Shown here in pieces: positions 11,853 to 23,214 of a DNA stretch of 64,000 nucleotides. A model generated the notes under the pieces. The model was not told where the DNA came from. It searched no databases and saw nothing but the letters and a program-made list of their open reading frames with translations. Both the position numbers and the translations under genes were made by a program. Source of the DNA: Guadua angustifolia (Eukaryota; Streptophyta; Magnoliopsida; Poales; Poaceae); the NCBI GenBank assembly GCA_036346375.1, contig CM070504.1:4515890-4579889 (forward strand). Direction: 5' to 3'. The first letter of the stretch is position 1, and each line of letters starts with the position of its first letter.

Positions 11853-11857
11853 TGTTG

Positions 11858-13023
11858 AAGTACTATTTCCACTACCTGATGCATGGCGCTGTCACTGTGA
11901 TAGGCTGATAAGATAGCTACCTAAGCAGCAACAGGCAACAGCAGCACATCGAATTTCACAGTATACTCCTCTTTCAGCTCTCTGAAAGTTGCAGTGACGT
12001 GAACAAACAATATGACTTTTGTGTGGCAGTGTATGAGAGTTGTTCTTGCTCCCAGTGCTCCCAGTGCTCAGTATTTATGGTTCTGCAAAAGCATAGCAAT
12101 GGACCAATGGTGAAGCCGACGAAGCCACTATGAAAACAGATGGTGAGGTCAAAAGGACTAAATTAAATTGAGAGAAAACATAGTAATTATAGTATTGTAC
12201 AATTGAAATTTATATATGAATAGAAAGATAAGCATAGTAAAAAAGCAACATACAATAAAGGCACCTAGCTAATGGAAAGGCATCCAAAAACATATGAATC
12301 TGCATGCTAAAGCGACTTGTATATCAAAATTTGCAAAATTAGTAATATAATAGTAAAATGTAAATGATTATGAACATTAAAAATAGCAATAATACAATAT
12401 TAAAATATATTTAATTTATATATAATATACCTAATAGTCTAATATCCACTCTAGTCTCAGTTCTGTGACAATCTAACTCCTTGACTCCTCTATTCCTCTT
12501 CCTCATCTTGATGGACTCCTCAGGCCGGGCTCGGTCCCCGAGCTCCTCGCTGATCTGGACAAAATCATATTTCTCTTTGCAGCCTCATTCTTTTTAAAAG
12601 TGTTTTGATCACTGGAAATCTACAAATTAATTTAACATCGCCAAATTAATTATGCACTTATCCGCTTTAGCAAACTGCTTGCGTGCAAAAAAAAAAAAGT
12701 GCGACACATATATCTTTGTAGGTTTACGTAAAGAAACTGCAAGCAAGAATAGGGTTCATCACATAGGGAGATCCATCGTAAGAGAGTACTGGGACATTTG
12801 ATCCTCTTGCCGGAACTAACAGCTAGGAAGCGTCTTGCAGTAAGATCTCACTAAAGAAATGTAAATAATAATAATAAATGAAATCTGAAGAAGGATCCAA
12901 AGCTGCAAATTAATGAAACGACAATTCTTTTCAAGCAAAACAACTGACTTTATTTTATCTTTGGGGTCTTAAGAAATCTTGCATCCAATCTCACTAACAT
13001 GGACTGGGAACCTACCAATTCCG
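11858..13023. other. copy A inter-gene segment
   Basis: This AT-rich segment is shared with B (25261-27035, interrupted by a LINE fragment) and C (39125-40924, same interruption). A minus-strand open stretch of about 57 codons at about 12412-12582 is kept in all three copies, but it has no recognisable family. Confidence 0.4.
12015..12026. other. empty site for truncated LINE (copy A)
   Basis: A single acttttgtgtgg continues into cagtgtatgag. In B and C this 12-mer flanks a LINE fragment on both sides, so A preserves the pre-insertion sequence. Confidence 0.9.
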
Positions 13024-13026
13024 TTA

Positions 13027-13382
13027 GAGCAACCCCAACCCACCCCCTAAACCTCCCCCTATCCTAAATTATAAGGAGACTTAGAAAAATATAAACTCCA
13101 ACCCAACCCCTATTATAAACCTCTATTTTAGGGAGGTACTCTCTCACCCCTACATCTAGGGGGCCTCTCTTTGCCCCTATTATTTTCTTTGGTATTTTTT
13201 TATTCATTTTAAAATAATAATTCATGGGTGCAAAGTAATAATAATGTTTAGATAAATAATAGGGGTGAGTAATAGGGAGTATGGGTTGGAGACAAATTTG
13301 ATATAGAGTACCCCTAATTTTTATATCACCCCTAAATAAGTGATTTAGGGAAAAAATATAGGGGTTTGAGTTGGAGTTGCTC
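13027..13382. mobile_element. Harbinger-type MITE, copy A
   Basis: The ends GAGCAACCCCAACCC and GTTGGAGTTGCTC are inverted repeats flanked by TTA on both sides (13024-13026 and 13383-13385). The 3-bp duplication and GAGCA-type ends fit a PIF/Harbinger MITE. Copy C has the empty site ccgttagagacatc with one TTA. Confidence 0.85.
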
Positions 13383-13895
13383 TTAGAGACATCACTAACT
13401 CCCGAGTACTACTAGCAAAACTTATAGGTATAAACAAATTAGATTAGGAAGTGGGGTCTATTATAGTCTGCATTTCATCTGATTGATATTGTAAGAAATA
13501 AATTAGGAGTTGTTAATTCTTTGGTTCTAAAAAAAATTAGTAGGTGTTCGAGCTAGAGATCACCTGCTGTGTTGATGTTCAGGCGTGTTGATATGGACGC
13601 ATCAATCAAATTAGACCACAACTGCCAGTGCCGTACCCACTGGCCACTGCCGCACACCTCCACTGCTGGAAGGATTCCTGAAGTTAATAAGAAGTGTCAT
13701 CTTGTTTGTTGAAGTGTCACAATAATAATTAGATAATCACTTGCGGCACTGGGATTCGCCTTAGTGATCCTTTTGGTCACCTTGACGTACTCTTGTCTCA
13801 CTCTGGCACTATGCTGCTATCAGCTGCAATGACAGAACATAATAGAAGTGGATATATGTGAGAATCCTGCATATAGTCGCGCTGCTCTCGCGACC

Positions 13896-16800
13896 ATGCC
13901 GCCTCCAGCGCTACTTCAAGCCTCCCATCCAGATCCCGCCCAACTTCACCACAAATCAACCAAAATAAACACAGATCCGACCTACCTCCATGCCGATCTG
14001 CTACCGCCTGGTCTGGATTCGCCTCAAATCACTCGAAATGGGAAGAAGCCCGGTGGCCAGATGGTTCAAGGGGAAAAGGGACATGCGGTGGATTTGGGGG
14101 AAGTTACTCCTCCGCCCACCAGGAGGCACGCCCAAATGGAAGTTAATGCGCAGCCTCCGTCATGCCCCAGTATTCGTCAGCAACCTCAAGCTCAAAATGG
14201 GAGACAAGCTCAAAATGAAGTTAATGCGCAGCTACAGGCGTCGGCGATAGAGATAGCAAAGTCAAGGCATCATTCAATAGCGATAAAGGAAACTAAGGCA
14301 AGTCAGATCAGCATTCAACCGGAAAGAGCAGAAGCCATCCAAATCCACAATACAGAGCAGCATTCACGGGTAGCAGCCGAAGAAGAGATTCAGAAAGCCA
14401 GAATACCAGCCTCTCAGAAGAAGAAATGGGTTCATCAAGAAATGGGTGGGGCTCGAGAAGCCTGCTCGCAGCTGCACGATATCAGCAGGATTCAAGGAGA
14501 GGCACAGCAGCTCTTGAGGAGTCCCCCATCACCTGATTCTAGCGGCAATCAAAGAAGGCGTCGCAATGCCCAGGATGGCTTGATGTCCAGATTTCCAAAG
14601 GTGGATGCGGATGGTTGGACGTTGGTCAAACCGCAATACTGGTGGCGCAAAGAGCAGATCCATTCATGGCATGAAGGCAATCCTGAACATCCAACTCCCA
14701 GACGCAATGGCACAGACTACTTCAAACAGAAACTGAAGGGAAGATGTTATAATTGCTTCTCGCCAGACCACCTTGCTGGTTTCTGCGGAGAGAGGACAAA
14801 GTGCTGGCGTTGCTTGCGGTCTGGTCACAAAGCCATTAACTGCCGAAGCAGAAGAAACTCAACACAACACTCACATAAAGCCATCCGAGATACATTCAGA
14901 AGCGCTCAAGCCTCATGCAAAGCAGAAGAACCACTTCAAACGAAACAAGACTTAGCTTTCTTCCCCACAAAACAACTCAAAACACACAGCAAATCCTACT
15001 GCCAAGTTGTCCGCGGCGAAGGAGAAATGGCAGCGAGATACCCAGGCGATCCCAGGGCCAGGCCTGCTAGGGCCTCTTGCGCCATCTCGGGTACTGGAGC
15101 AATCAAGCACCGCTGGGATGAGCTCATCGATAGAGCGGCGGTATGCTAGTACGAGGGGAACAGCCATGCGGTGGAGTCGTTCACGGTGAGTGATATGCTA
15201 CGTGAACGCTTCAACCTTGGCCACGGCGATTTCCAACTTGTCAAACACTACCCAAAACAATTCCTTATCATCTTTGCTGAGGCGCCGGTCAGGAGGAGGG
15301 TGTTAAGCATGGAGCTGGTGCATTACAGGGGCCGCGACTTCAAGTTTGCGGCTTGGTCCGAGCAAAGATATGCAACAAATGTTAACTTCGAGTTCCACGT
15401 CAAGGTTCGCGTGGAAGGCGTCCCTGTGCATTCCTGGAGTGAGGAGGTGGCGGCCAGAGCCTTGGGTCCAAGCTGCGCGATTCATTTTGTGCAAGAGCGC
15501 ACCAGGCGTAGGGAGCGCACAAGATCCTTTGATCTCTGGGCATGGTGCTCAGACCCTTGTGCGATCCCGAAGGAGGTCAGCTTGACGGTGATGGAGCCCG
15601 ACAGAGAGCTCCCACCAACCAGCATATCACTACTCCAGGCGGTTCCACACCACGAAGACCCTTCTGATCTGAAGCGCGGCCAAGTATACAATCTGCGCAA
15701 CCATTTGGAGATTGTTGAAGACCTTTCTTTCCTCCGAGGGCACAGTGGATTAGGCGGCCCTCCAAATCGCAAGCACTGCCGTGAATTTGTCTGGGAGTAT
15801 GGCGCCGCGGACGAAGTGGGAGAGCGAAGGGAACGCGTGGAGATGGGCAGAGGTAGAAGCAGTGCACACCACCGACACTATGAAGACCACGACGACGACG
15901 ACAACAACCACGGCGATCGGCACCGCCAAGTGCGCAGGCATCGCAGCGTTTCCAGCTGGGTGTGCAGCTCTAGGTGCAGGGGGGTGGCAGATTGCCACAG
16001 CTCCTCTTGGCGCGGCCTGGCAGACTCATCCTCAAGGCGATACAAGAAGGTGTTATCGTCAACACAGAAAGAGGCCGACCAGTCCCAACACAAGCAGAAG
16101 CTGATCACCTCCATCAACCCACTGCCAAACAAGCCTCCTCAAGAGAAGACTGACCGAGAGAAGACTGCACAAGAGAAAGGAAAGAAGAGGGTGACATTTG
16201 CCGATCCGCACGCCACTGACATGAAGAAGATCCTCATAGGCGAGGGAGAGGCACGAAGCTGCTTGGTGGCAAAGGAGCGACTGGGAGTGCAGGTATGGAA
16301 AAATAATGTTGCAAGCGATTGCTATCTGCTCCCGCCTTCAGTTCGTTTAGACACTTTTTCTCAACTTCCTTTACTACCTCACAATAGCGACTATACAGTT
16401 CCAATAGCCAGTCAGGATATGTTGTTGCATGAGCGAGATGATACCAAGATACACAAAATCACATCTGAACAAATACAAAATAGTAGCCAACAAGATGATT
16501 CCAATACGACTCTGCACACTACAATACACACAGTCCAATCGGAACTCACACCTGAACAAATGCAAAGTAGTAGACAACAAGATGATTCCTTGTCGCCTCT
16601 ACACAAGAGAGTACACACAGCCCAGTCAGAGAGCCCAACCACCCTTTTGCATGAACAAATTGATAGTTCGCTTCCTAGGTATACAGGCCCTCCAACAGAA
16701 CAAACTCAAAATGATACCCCCAGCACCCAAGAGGATAGAGTTGCTGAAGCTCTTAACTGTCGGCTTGTAGAGCAGGAAACACAGACTCCACAATCACCAG

Positions 16801-17248
16801 TAGGCAGCCAACAAACGTCTCAACACTCGAGATTGGCGAGCAAAATTTAGAAGACAAAGAATTGATGGTGAACAATGCCCAAATACTCACCAGACCGGCC
16901 TAGAGGAATACATCCAAGAAATATCGCATAGTCTGAAATACCTCTCCTCTGACACCGCCGTCGATCCCAAAGTGAGGAGCCGCCAGGACCGACCACAAAT
17001 CCAACAATCATAATATCCCTATTCAAAGGAAAAGTGCGAGATTAGCCGCCAAAACAAAAGCTAGACTAGGAGCTAACAGGGGACGCTTGATTAGCACAAG
17101 ACACCTAGCAAATAAACTCGGGATCTATCCCCACCAGTACAACGAAACAACTCACATGCTAATTTATTTGAACAGTTTGCGGCACACTTCGAAAGACCGC
17201 TCAGTAAAGAGAAGGTAGAAGCAATCCTGGAACTAGTAAATCAGGGCA
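13896..17248 (+). pseudogene. LINE ORF1, copy A (frameshifted)
   Basis: ORF1 is the RNA-binding, gag-like protein of plant L1 elements. The ATG at 13896 opens a frame to 15149 with two zinc knuckles, CYNCFSPDHLAGFC and CWRCLRSGHKAINC, both CX2CX4HX4C. After a shift at about 15140, in a CAG-rich spot, the frame 15171-16850 continues with a DUF4283-like domain (SFTVSDMLRERFNLGHGDF onward), an Asp/His/Arg-rich stretch (DHDDDDNNHGDRHRQ) and a Gln/Ser/Thr-rich tail. The frame breaks again at about 16845, where copy B stays open. Differences from B cluster at CAG/CTG, so the shifts may not be biological. Confidence 0.8.
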
Positions 17249-17755
17249 TAATCAGCAACAAGGGTTCGTGCAAGAAGAACAAAGGTGGGACCAACAGTGC
17301 AGGAACGCAGGCACAGGGAGGACAGGGCCTAAAGGCCTAAATGCCGGACCTCGGGTCCTCTTCCAGGGGTGGAGTTGGCTTCGTTTTTTCATTCATGCTA
17401 CCAGCGTTGCTACATAACTCCTCAGAAGATAGGCAAGTTCTGGGTGGATTTCATTTTCCCGGCAAGGCCATCCCGGACGTGGCGCATGGTTCTTCAATTC
17501 GAGGGTTGACCAGCAGGCGGTGTTTTCATCCGGCTCATCTCTCGGCGGCTTTAAGAAACTCTGCTCTTAGATGTCGTATCTGGCAGCTGGACTGCGTTCC
17601 CTGCCCTTCAGTTCATGTATTGCCTTCCAGGCCGTTGTATCGTAGAACTACTGCTACTTGTTGGTTAGGGCTAAGTCCCTCAAATTCGGTTATTATATCT
17701 ATGTTATGTGTGGTATTATGTCTGTTATGCTGGAAAGTGGATTTCAAAATCTCAA

Positions 17756-20700
17756 ATGTCTACAACTTGTTCAATCCTTTCATGGAATGTTAGAGGGTTA
17801 AATAATCCGGCAAAGAGAGACAAGCGTTTTATCCTGTCATGCGGTGCTACTATTGTTTGTCTCCAGGAGACGAAAAATTGCCAATTAATTGACGGGTTTG
17901 CTAATTGAGACGCCGGGGCGAGATTGGTTGCCTGAGACGATCGCGATTCCTTCCAATGGTGCTTCTGGAGGAATCCTGCTGGCGGTGTTGGATGATCTTT
18001 ATGACCTGCATAATTCTAGAACCACTGCTTACACGATCACTGCGACATTAACTTCTCGTTGTGACGGGTCGAGTTGGGATATCACGGGGGTATACGGGCC
18101 ACAAACAGACGAGGAAAAAAGAAGTTTTCTTGCCGAGCTGGAAGATATGCAGGGAGCAGTCTTACCCAGTTGGCTGATATTAGGGGACTTTAATCTCATT
18201 AGACAAATGAGTGAAAAAAACAGAGGCCCAACAAATAGGAGAATGATGCAACGCTTCAATCATACGATAAATAGACTACAGCTCCTGGAGATTGATCTTC
18301 ATGGACGCCGGTTCACGTGGACTAATGAACACGATCAACCCATCATGACGAGAATTGACAGATTCCTGGCAACAACAGAGTGGCACGAGGCTTTCCCAAA
18401 TGCGGACCTGTGCGCTCATGCATGGAAATGTAACCTACGAACACTATAGAGGTTTTCGTTTCGAAGCTTACTGGACCAAGATGCCGGGGTTTCACGACGT
18501 AGTAACGCAAGCTTGGTCACATCCAGTCCATACACCGGATCCCATCCTAAAATTGCATGTCAAAATGAATAGAACGGCTAAGGCACTAAAAAATTGGACG
18601 AGAAAGATGGGGGCAAAATTAGCGGTGCAAGCAGCGTTGATCCAAGTCACGATTGCTATCCTGGAAAGCTCACAAGAGAAACGCTCGCTGTCACAAGATG
18701 AATTAGAGCTTCGAAAAACCCTCAAAGCCAAGCTTCTTGGGATAGCTGCTATACAGAAATCCAGGGCTAGACAACATGCAAGACTAACAAAAATCCGACT
18801 GGGAGACTCCAATACACGTTTTTTCCATTTAATAGCCAGTTCAAGAAGGCGAAGAAAACTAATTCGGGTTCTACAGAGTGAGGACAGGGTGATGTTCACA
18901 CAACAAGAAAAATTAGAAGAGGCTTACCTATATTTCAAAAAAGCCCTAGGACATCACGGGCTAGGGATGAGCTCTCTTGTGGAATACCTTAGGCTACAGG
19001 CGAGGATCTCAGCGAACTTGAGACTCCTATAACGGAAGACGAAGTGAACAACACCGTGCAGGAGCTCCCAAATCAAAAAGCACCAGGGCCTGACGGATAT
19101 ATTGGGCTATTCTACAAAAAGTGCCTCCACATCATCAAAAACGACCTGATGGAAGCAATAAAGGCATTCTTCAATCTTCGTCATGAAAAGTTGCACCTTT
19201 TAAGCCAAGCAAATATTGTTCTCCTCCCGAAAATAGAAGATGCAGATAGATTGGAATGATTTAGGCCAATCAGCCTAATAAATAGTGTAATGAAGATTGT
19301 CACCAAGATCATGGCAAACAGGCTAGCCCCCAAACTTGACAAATTGGTTTTAGTATCGCAGAACGCTTTCATAAAGAAGAGATGCATCCATGATAACTTC
19401 TTATATGTGCAAAAAGTGATACGCCAGCTTCACAGAGACAAAACGCCTGCGCTTTTCATTAAATTAGATATTTCAAAAGCCTTTGATTCACTGAACTGGG
19501 CGTATCTTCTGGAGGTGCTTCAGGCCCTAGGCTTTGGTTGCAAATGGAGGGAATGGGTCGCTGCAATTCTAAGGACTTCCTCTTCAAAAGTGTTAATCAA
19601 CGGGCAACCGACGGCGATGATAAGACATGTGCGGGGGGTAAGACAGGGCAATCTCTTATCCCCTCTTCTGTTCATTCTGGCAATTGACCCCCTACAAAAT
19701 TTACTAGGGGCGGCAGAGGATCGTGGTATCCTCAAACCCGTGCTTCCGCGGCAAGAAGACTTATTTGTTCCCTATATGCAGACGACGCTGGAATATTTTT
19801 AAATGCGGATGCCACAGAGCTAACGGCTCTTAGCCGCATTCTGGATGTATTCGGAAGGTGCTCGGGGCTGAAAATCAACATCTCCAAAACGGAAATATAT
19901 CCAATAAGATGCCAAGATGACCTACTGCAAGATTTATTAAACATCTTCCCTGGAAAACTCACACACTTCCCGGGAAGATACCTCGGACTTCCTTTACAAA
20001 TCAGAAATTTAAGAAGAATGGAGATTCAACCTCTGATTGACAAAATTGGAAGTAGGCTGGCAGGGTGGAAAGGCAAATTTCTGTCCAAAGCCGGAAGGGA
20101 GACTCTTGTGAAGTCGGTGCTTTCATCACAACCAATATACCATTTGACTGTCTTTACAGCTCAAAAATGGTTAATTCGATACATTGATAAGATAAGGCGA
20201 AGCTTTCTTTGGAGCGGGAAAGAATCGAAAAATTGTACTAGGGGTCACTGCTTGATAAACTGGTCAGTAACATGTCTCCCAAAAGCCAAAGGAGGACTGG
20301 GTATCCTGGATCTGGAACGCTTTGCTAGAGCCTTAAGGCTACGGTGGCTATGGTTTAAATGGAAAAACAATGAAAGGGCCTGGACTGGACTTGATTTGCC
20401 TTGTGATGCAACGGATGTTTCCCTGTTTAACGCTTCCACGGTTGTCACGGTTGGGAACGGGAAGCTAGCAGACTTTTGGAGATCAAGTTGGGTGGAAGGG
20501 AAGGCTCCCAAAAATATGGCGCCGAACCTTTTCCAAATAGCTAGAAGGACAAAAATCTCGGTTCACCAAGCATTAACAAATGACTACTGGATTCGTTTCT
20601 GTACCTCGGTCAGCTCAGCAAACGCCATTACAGAATTTGTCTCACTTCATGAAGCCATTCGAAGAATCAGTAGAAATACAGAGAGAGAGGACCAAATAAG

Positions 20701-21256
20701 GTGGCGATGGACGACGAATGGTCAATATTCAACTAAGACTGCCTACCTCATGCAATTCGACACAACTTACTGTAGGATGAAAATTTGCCCCATATGGAAG
20801 GCGAAAGCGGAACCTAAATGTCGCTTTTTCGCATGGACATTACTTCACAGCAAGATTCTAACGGCGGATAACATGATCAAAAAGGGATGGCCGTGCAATT
20901 CAAGCTGCAGTCTTTGCTATACATCGCCGGAAACACCGATCCACCTTTGCAAAGACTGCCCTTTTACTACTGAAGTCTGGAGAACGCTTCTTTGTTGGGG
21001 AAACCTAGATCGATGGCAGAACTTGAGTCACAACGGCTCGATATACAAATGGTGGCGCAGGCTAAGAGCCCAATATGACAAAGAAAGACAAAGAGATTTG
21101 GATGGGCTCGTCATCTACTTCTGGTGGAATATTTGGCTAGAACGAAACAGACGAACTTTCCAAGGGGTCACTACAACGTCGGAGCAGGTGGCCGCATCGA
21201 TCAAGAATGCGGTATCAAACCACGGTTTTGCTTGGTCGATGAACCACTCGGATTAG
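17756..21256 (+). pseudogene. LINE ORF2 (EN-RT-zf-RVT), copy A
   Basis: ORF2 starts at the ATG at 17756 with CSILSWNVRGLNN and IVCLQETK, the endonuclease N-terminus. LILGDFNLIR and FTWTNEHDQP follow. The segment carrying the endonuclease SDH motif is missing: 35 bp present in copy B at about 32288-32322 are deleted at 18430, which also shifts the frame. The reverse transcriptase shows APGPDGYIGLFYKK, LDISKAFDSLNW and QGNLLSPLLF; the YADD box falls in a garbled stretch near 19750-19800. A stop (RLE*FRP at about 19257) is shared with copy B. 20018-21256 is open and ends with the zf-RVT domain (GWPCNSSCSLCY, then HLCKDCPF). It could not be active as read. Confidence 0.85.
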
Positions 21257-21605
21257 CATCTCTCCAGTGTTTCCTTTTCCTTTTCTTTTAATCTGGAGCC
21301 TTTTTATTTCCGTTCCTTTCAAAGTTGTGTACCTTGATTAGTGGAGTGAGTAGTGAAGTGTTGTTCGATTTTGAGTTGTGAGGTTTTTTCGGGTCCTGTT
21401 TTTTCCCTAAAAAACAGGCCAAACTGTCTGTGTCCCGCTTTTTCCCCTTCTTAATAAACTTTGCGGCAATCCTCTTGCTGCTCTTTCGAAAAAAAAAGAA
21501 TCCTGCATATGCTTAATGTTTGTAAAGCTCTCATTAAAAAAAAAACAAATGATTTTAAAGCAGAATGGTAAAGCTAAAACATTAACAATGGCTAAAAAGC
21601 AAATG
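21257..21605. other. LINE 3' UTR and end of copy A
   Basis: The LINE 3' UTR (to 21496) is T-rich and ends cttgctgctctttcgaaaaaaa. After the target duplication the ancestral sequence of the unit resumes (gcttaatgtttgtaaagc) and runs to the next unit. Confidence 0.7.
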
Positions 21606-22084
21606 CTTCGAGTTGGATGGCGAGTTTTTCCCCCTTTGCGTGATGGTTCAAATGAAGATTTGTTCTCAATGGTCGCTGCTCCATATTGACAAAGGTTTTA
21701 CAAGCAAAAATTGTAACCTCAATAGTGGTTCAGCTCATAAAGAGTCTTTCAGATCATAAAACCGATGTTAGAGCTGCCATACAAACCACCGTAGCGGCGT
21801 AGCGTAAATAAGTAGCGTTCGTGTGGAAAATGTTGTGGAGACATCGACCGAAGAAACTTCAAACAATACATCCATGACAGTCACGACAAAGTTTGGTGGA
21901 GTTTACAGGAATCTCAAATAATGGTGGCGTTACTCGAAACTTCCAAAAACTTTGAATTATCGAAGAGGTTCAGCTGAATCCTCACGTTCCAAAAAGAAAA
22001 GGTTTTGCTAAAGACTGCTGAAAACTTTCAAAGTTCCAGCTAAGCTTCCTGGGATGTTCTACCGCATGCCTACTAGGCGACTAA

Positions 22085-22624
22085 GGTGGGATTTGGTTGG
22101 GTGGATGGGAATGAATATGATATAGTCCATCTATAGATTTAAAGTTATTCAATTGTTTGCATAAGTGGATGGATAGATATAGTAATCCAGTTTTTTTGGA
22201 ATATTCTCTTAAAATGCTGGATAGAGCCATAAAAAAAAGTCAGACGGGTTCATCCAGTTTGTTGCATGAAGATGTGTACTCGGTCAAATTTTGTCCGAAA
22301 ATTTAAATTTCGTTCGCAAATTCAGATTTTATCTAAAAATTAAAATTTCGATCAAATTTTGTCCAAAAATTCAAATTTTGGTCAAATTTTATCTAAAAAT
22401 TTTAAACCAAAATTCAAAACCTTGGTTACAACTAGCCCATCCATCCTTATCCATCCAATCAAATAAAAAATTGATTTATCCTATCTATACTCATCCATCC
22501 AACTAAACAAAAAAAATTATCTTATTTCTATCCACCCAACCAAACAATCACCTGAATAACTTCATTCTATCCAGACTGGATAGTTATATTCTATCCAACT
22601 TTATCCAGACAACCAAACGCATCC
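22085..22624. mobile_element. Harbinger/Tourist-like MITE, copy B
   Basis: The termini are GGTGGGATTTGGTTG (22085) and CAACCAAACGCATCC (ending 22624), imperfect inverted repeats. Both are flanked by TAA (22082-22084 and 22625-22627). A 3-bp TWA target duplication with a G-rich terminus indicates PIF/Harbinger. There is no transposase; short open frames inside are incidental. Confidence 0.7.
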
Positions 22625-22884
22625 TAAAATTCACAACGAAACTTTAAAGAGAAGTCTAGTGGCAAACTAGCCCATTACGTAGCCTTTTCTCTTTGGATAG
22701 GGAGGAGGCCCATTGGCAGGTAGCTAAGATAGTAAGTGAAATATTGTTGGCCCACCCCATGCCAGTAGGCTGCGCCCAGGCCTTGCCCACTATCTTGTTG
22801 ATTCACTAGGCATATTTCGGTTTTCTGATAGATCTCACCAAAACACTCATGTTATCTTTGATATTTCTTTTTGAGTCTTGACAG

Positions 22885-23200
22885 TCAATATGGCACATTC
22901 CGAAAAACAATGCACGTCCACATGTTGAAACAGAAGCGCTCATTGATGTACCGACTGGTCGAGGAAAGCAAAACATTGCAACACAGCTTTACAAGCTACT
23001 ACTTGAAGTGGTATACCCGATCTCACAGTCACAGGCTACTGAATTTGGCATACGTACCATTGGGATCCACGTAACAGATGCTTGTCAGAATCTGTTGCAG
23101 AGTTGTGGTAAGAGGCAGCGAAAATCTGCTCACCAGGAAAAAAAAAATACAAGCAGGAATGCCCAGGTTCTAGGCAGTGTTGCTTTGGGCACCATGCATC
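22885..23200 (+). pseudogene. exon-like relic of an unidentified gene, copy B
   Basis: After the acceptor-like cttgacag at 22884 the frame runs open for more than 85 codons, including QSQATEFGIRTIGIHVTDAC and then a basic stretch (CGKRQRKS). It shifts in a poly-A run near 23145. The composition is protein-like and the frame is uninterrupted across the four bases lost in A. No family is recognised. It converges on WAT1-related gene B. Confidence 0.35.
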
Positions 23201-23214
23201 TGAATCGGATCCCT

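Larger units (their letters stand above)
13875..21496 (+). mobile_element. full-length L1-type LINE, copy A
   Basis: This non-LTR retrotransposon is 7.6 kb, flanked by agaatcctgcatat on both sides (13861-13874 and 21497-21510), and ends in an A run. It holds ORF1 (CCHC knuckles plus a DUF4283-like region) and ORF2 (endonuclease, reverse transcriptase, zf-RVT). Copy C has the uninterrupted 14-mer at 41380-41393. The same insertion is in copy B, so it landed before the A/B split. Confidence 0.93.
6804..21605. repeat. tandem segment copy A
   Basis: This is the first of three head-to-tail copies. It starts at cttcgagttggatgg (6804) and ends before the next cttcgagttggatgg (21606). It contains a MITE remnant, an exon-like relic, WAT1-related gene A, a private solo LTR, a Harbinger-type MITE and a full-length LINE. 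It is about 14.8 kb and the most diverged copy at the transporter gene. Confidence 0.9.

Noticed and set aside
12412..12582. A minus-strand open stretch of about 57 codons (CKEKYDFVQISEELGDRARP...) kept in all three units.
   Set aside because: It is short, preceded directly by a stop, has no clear splice sites or family, and copy-to-copy identity follows from recent duplication.
15870..16000. A gac/gat-rich stretch that might be a microsatellite.
   Set aside because: It is an in-frame Asp/His-rich part of LINE ORF1, found in both LINE copies.
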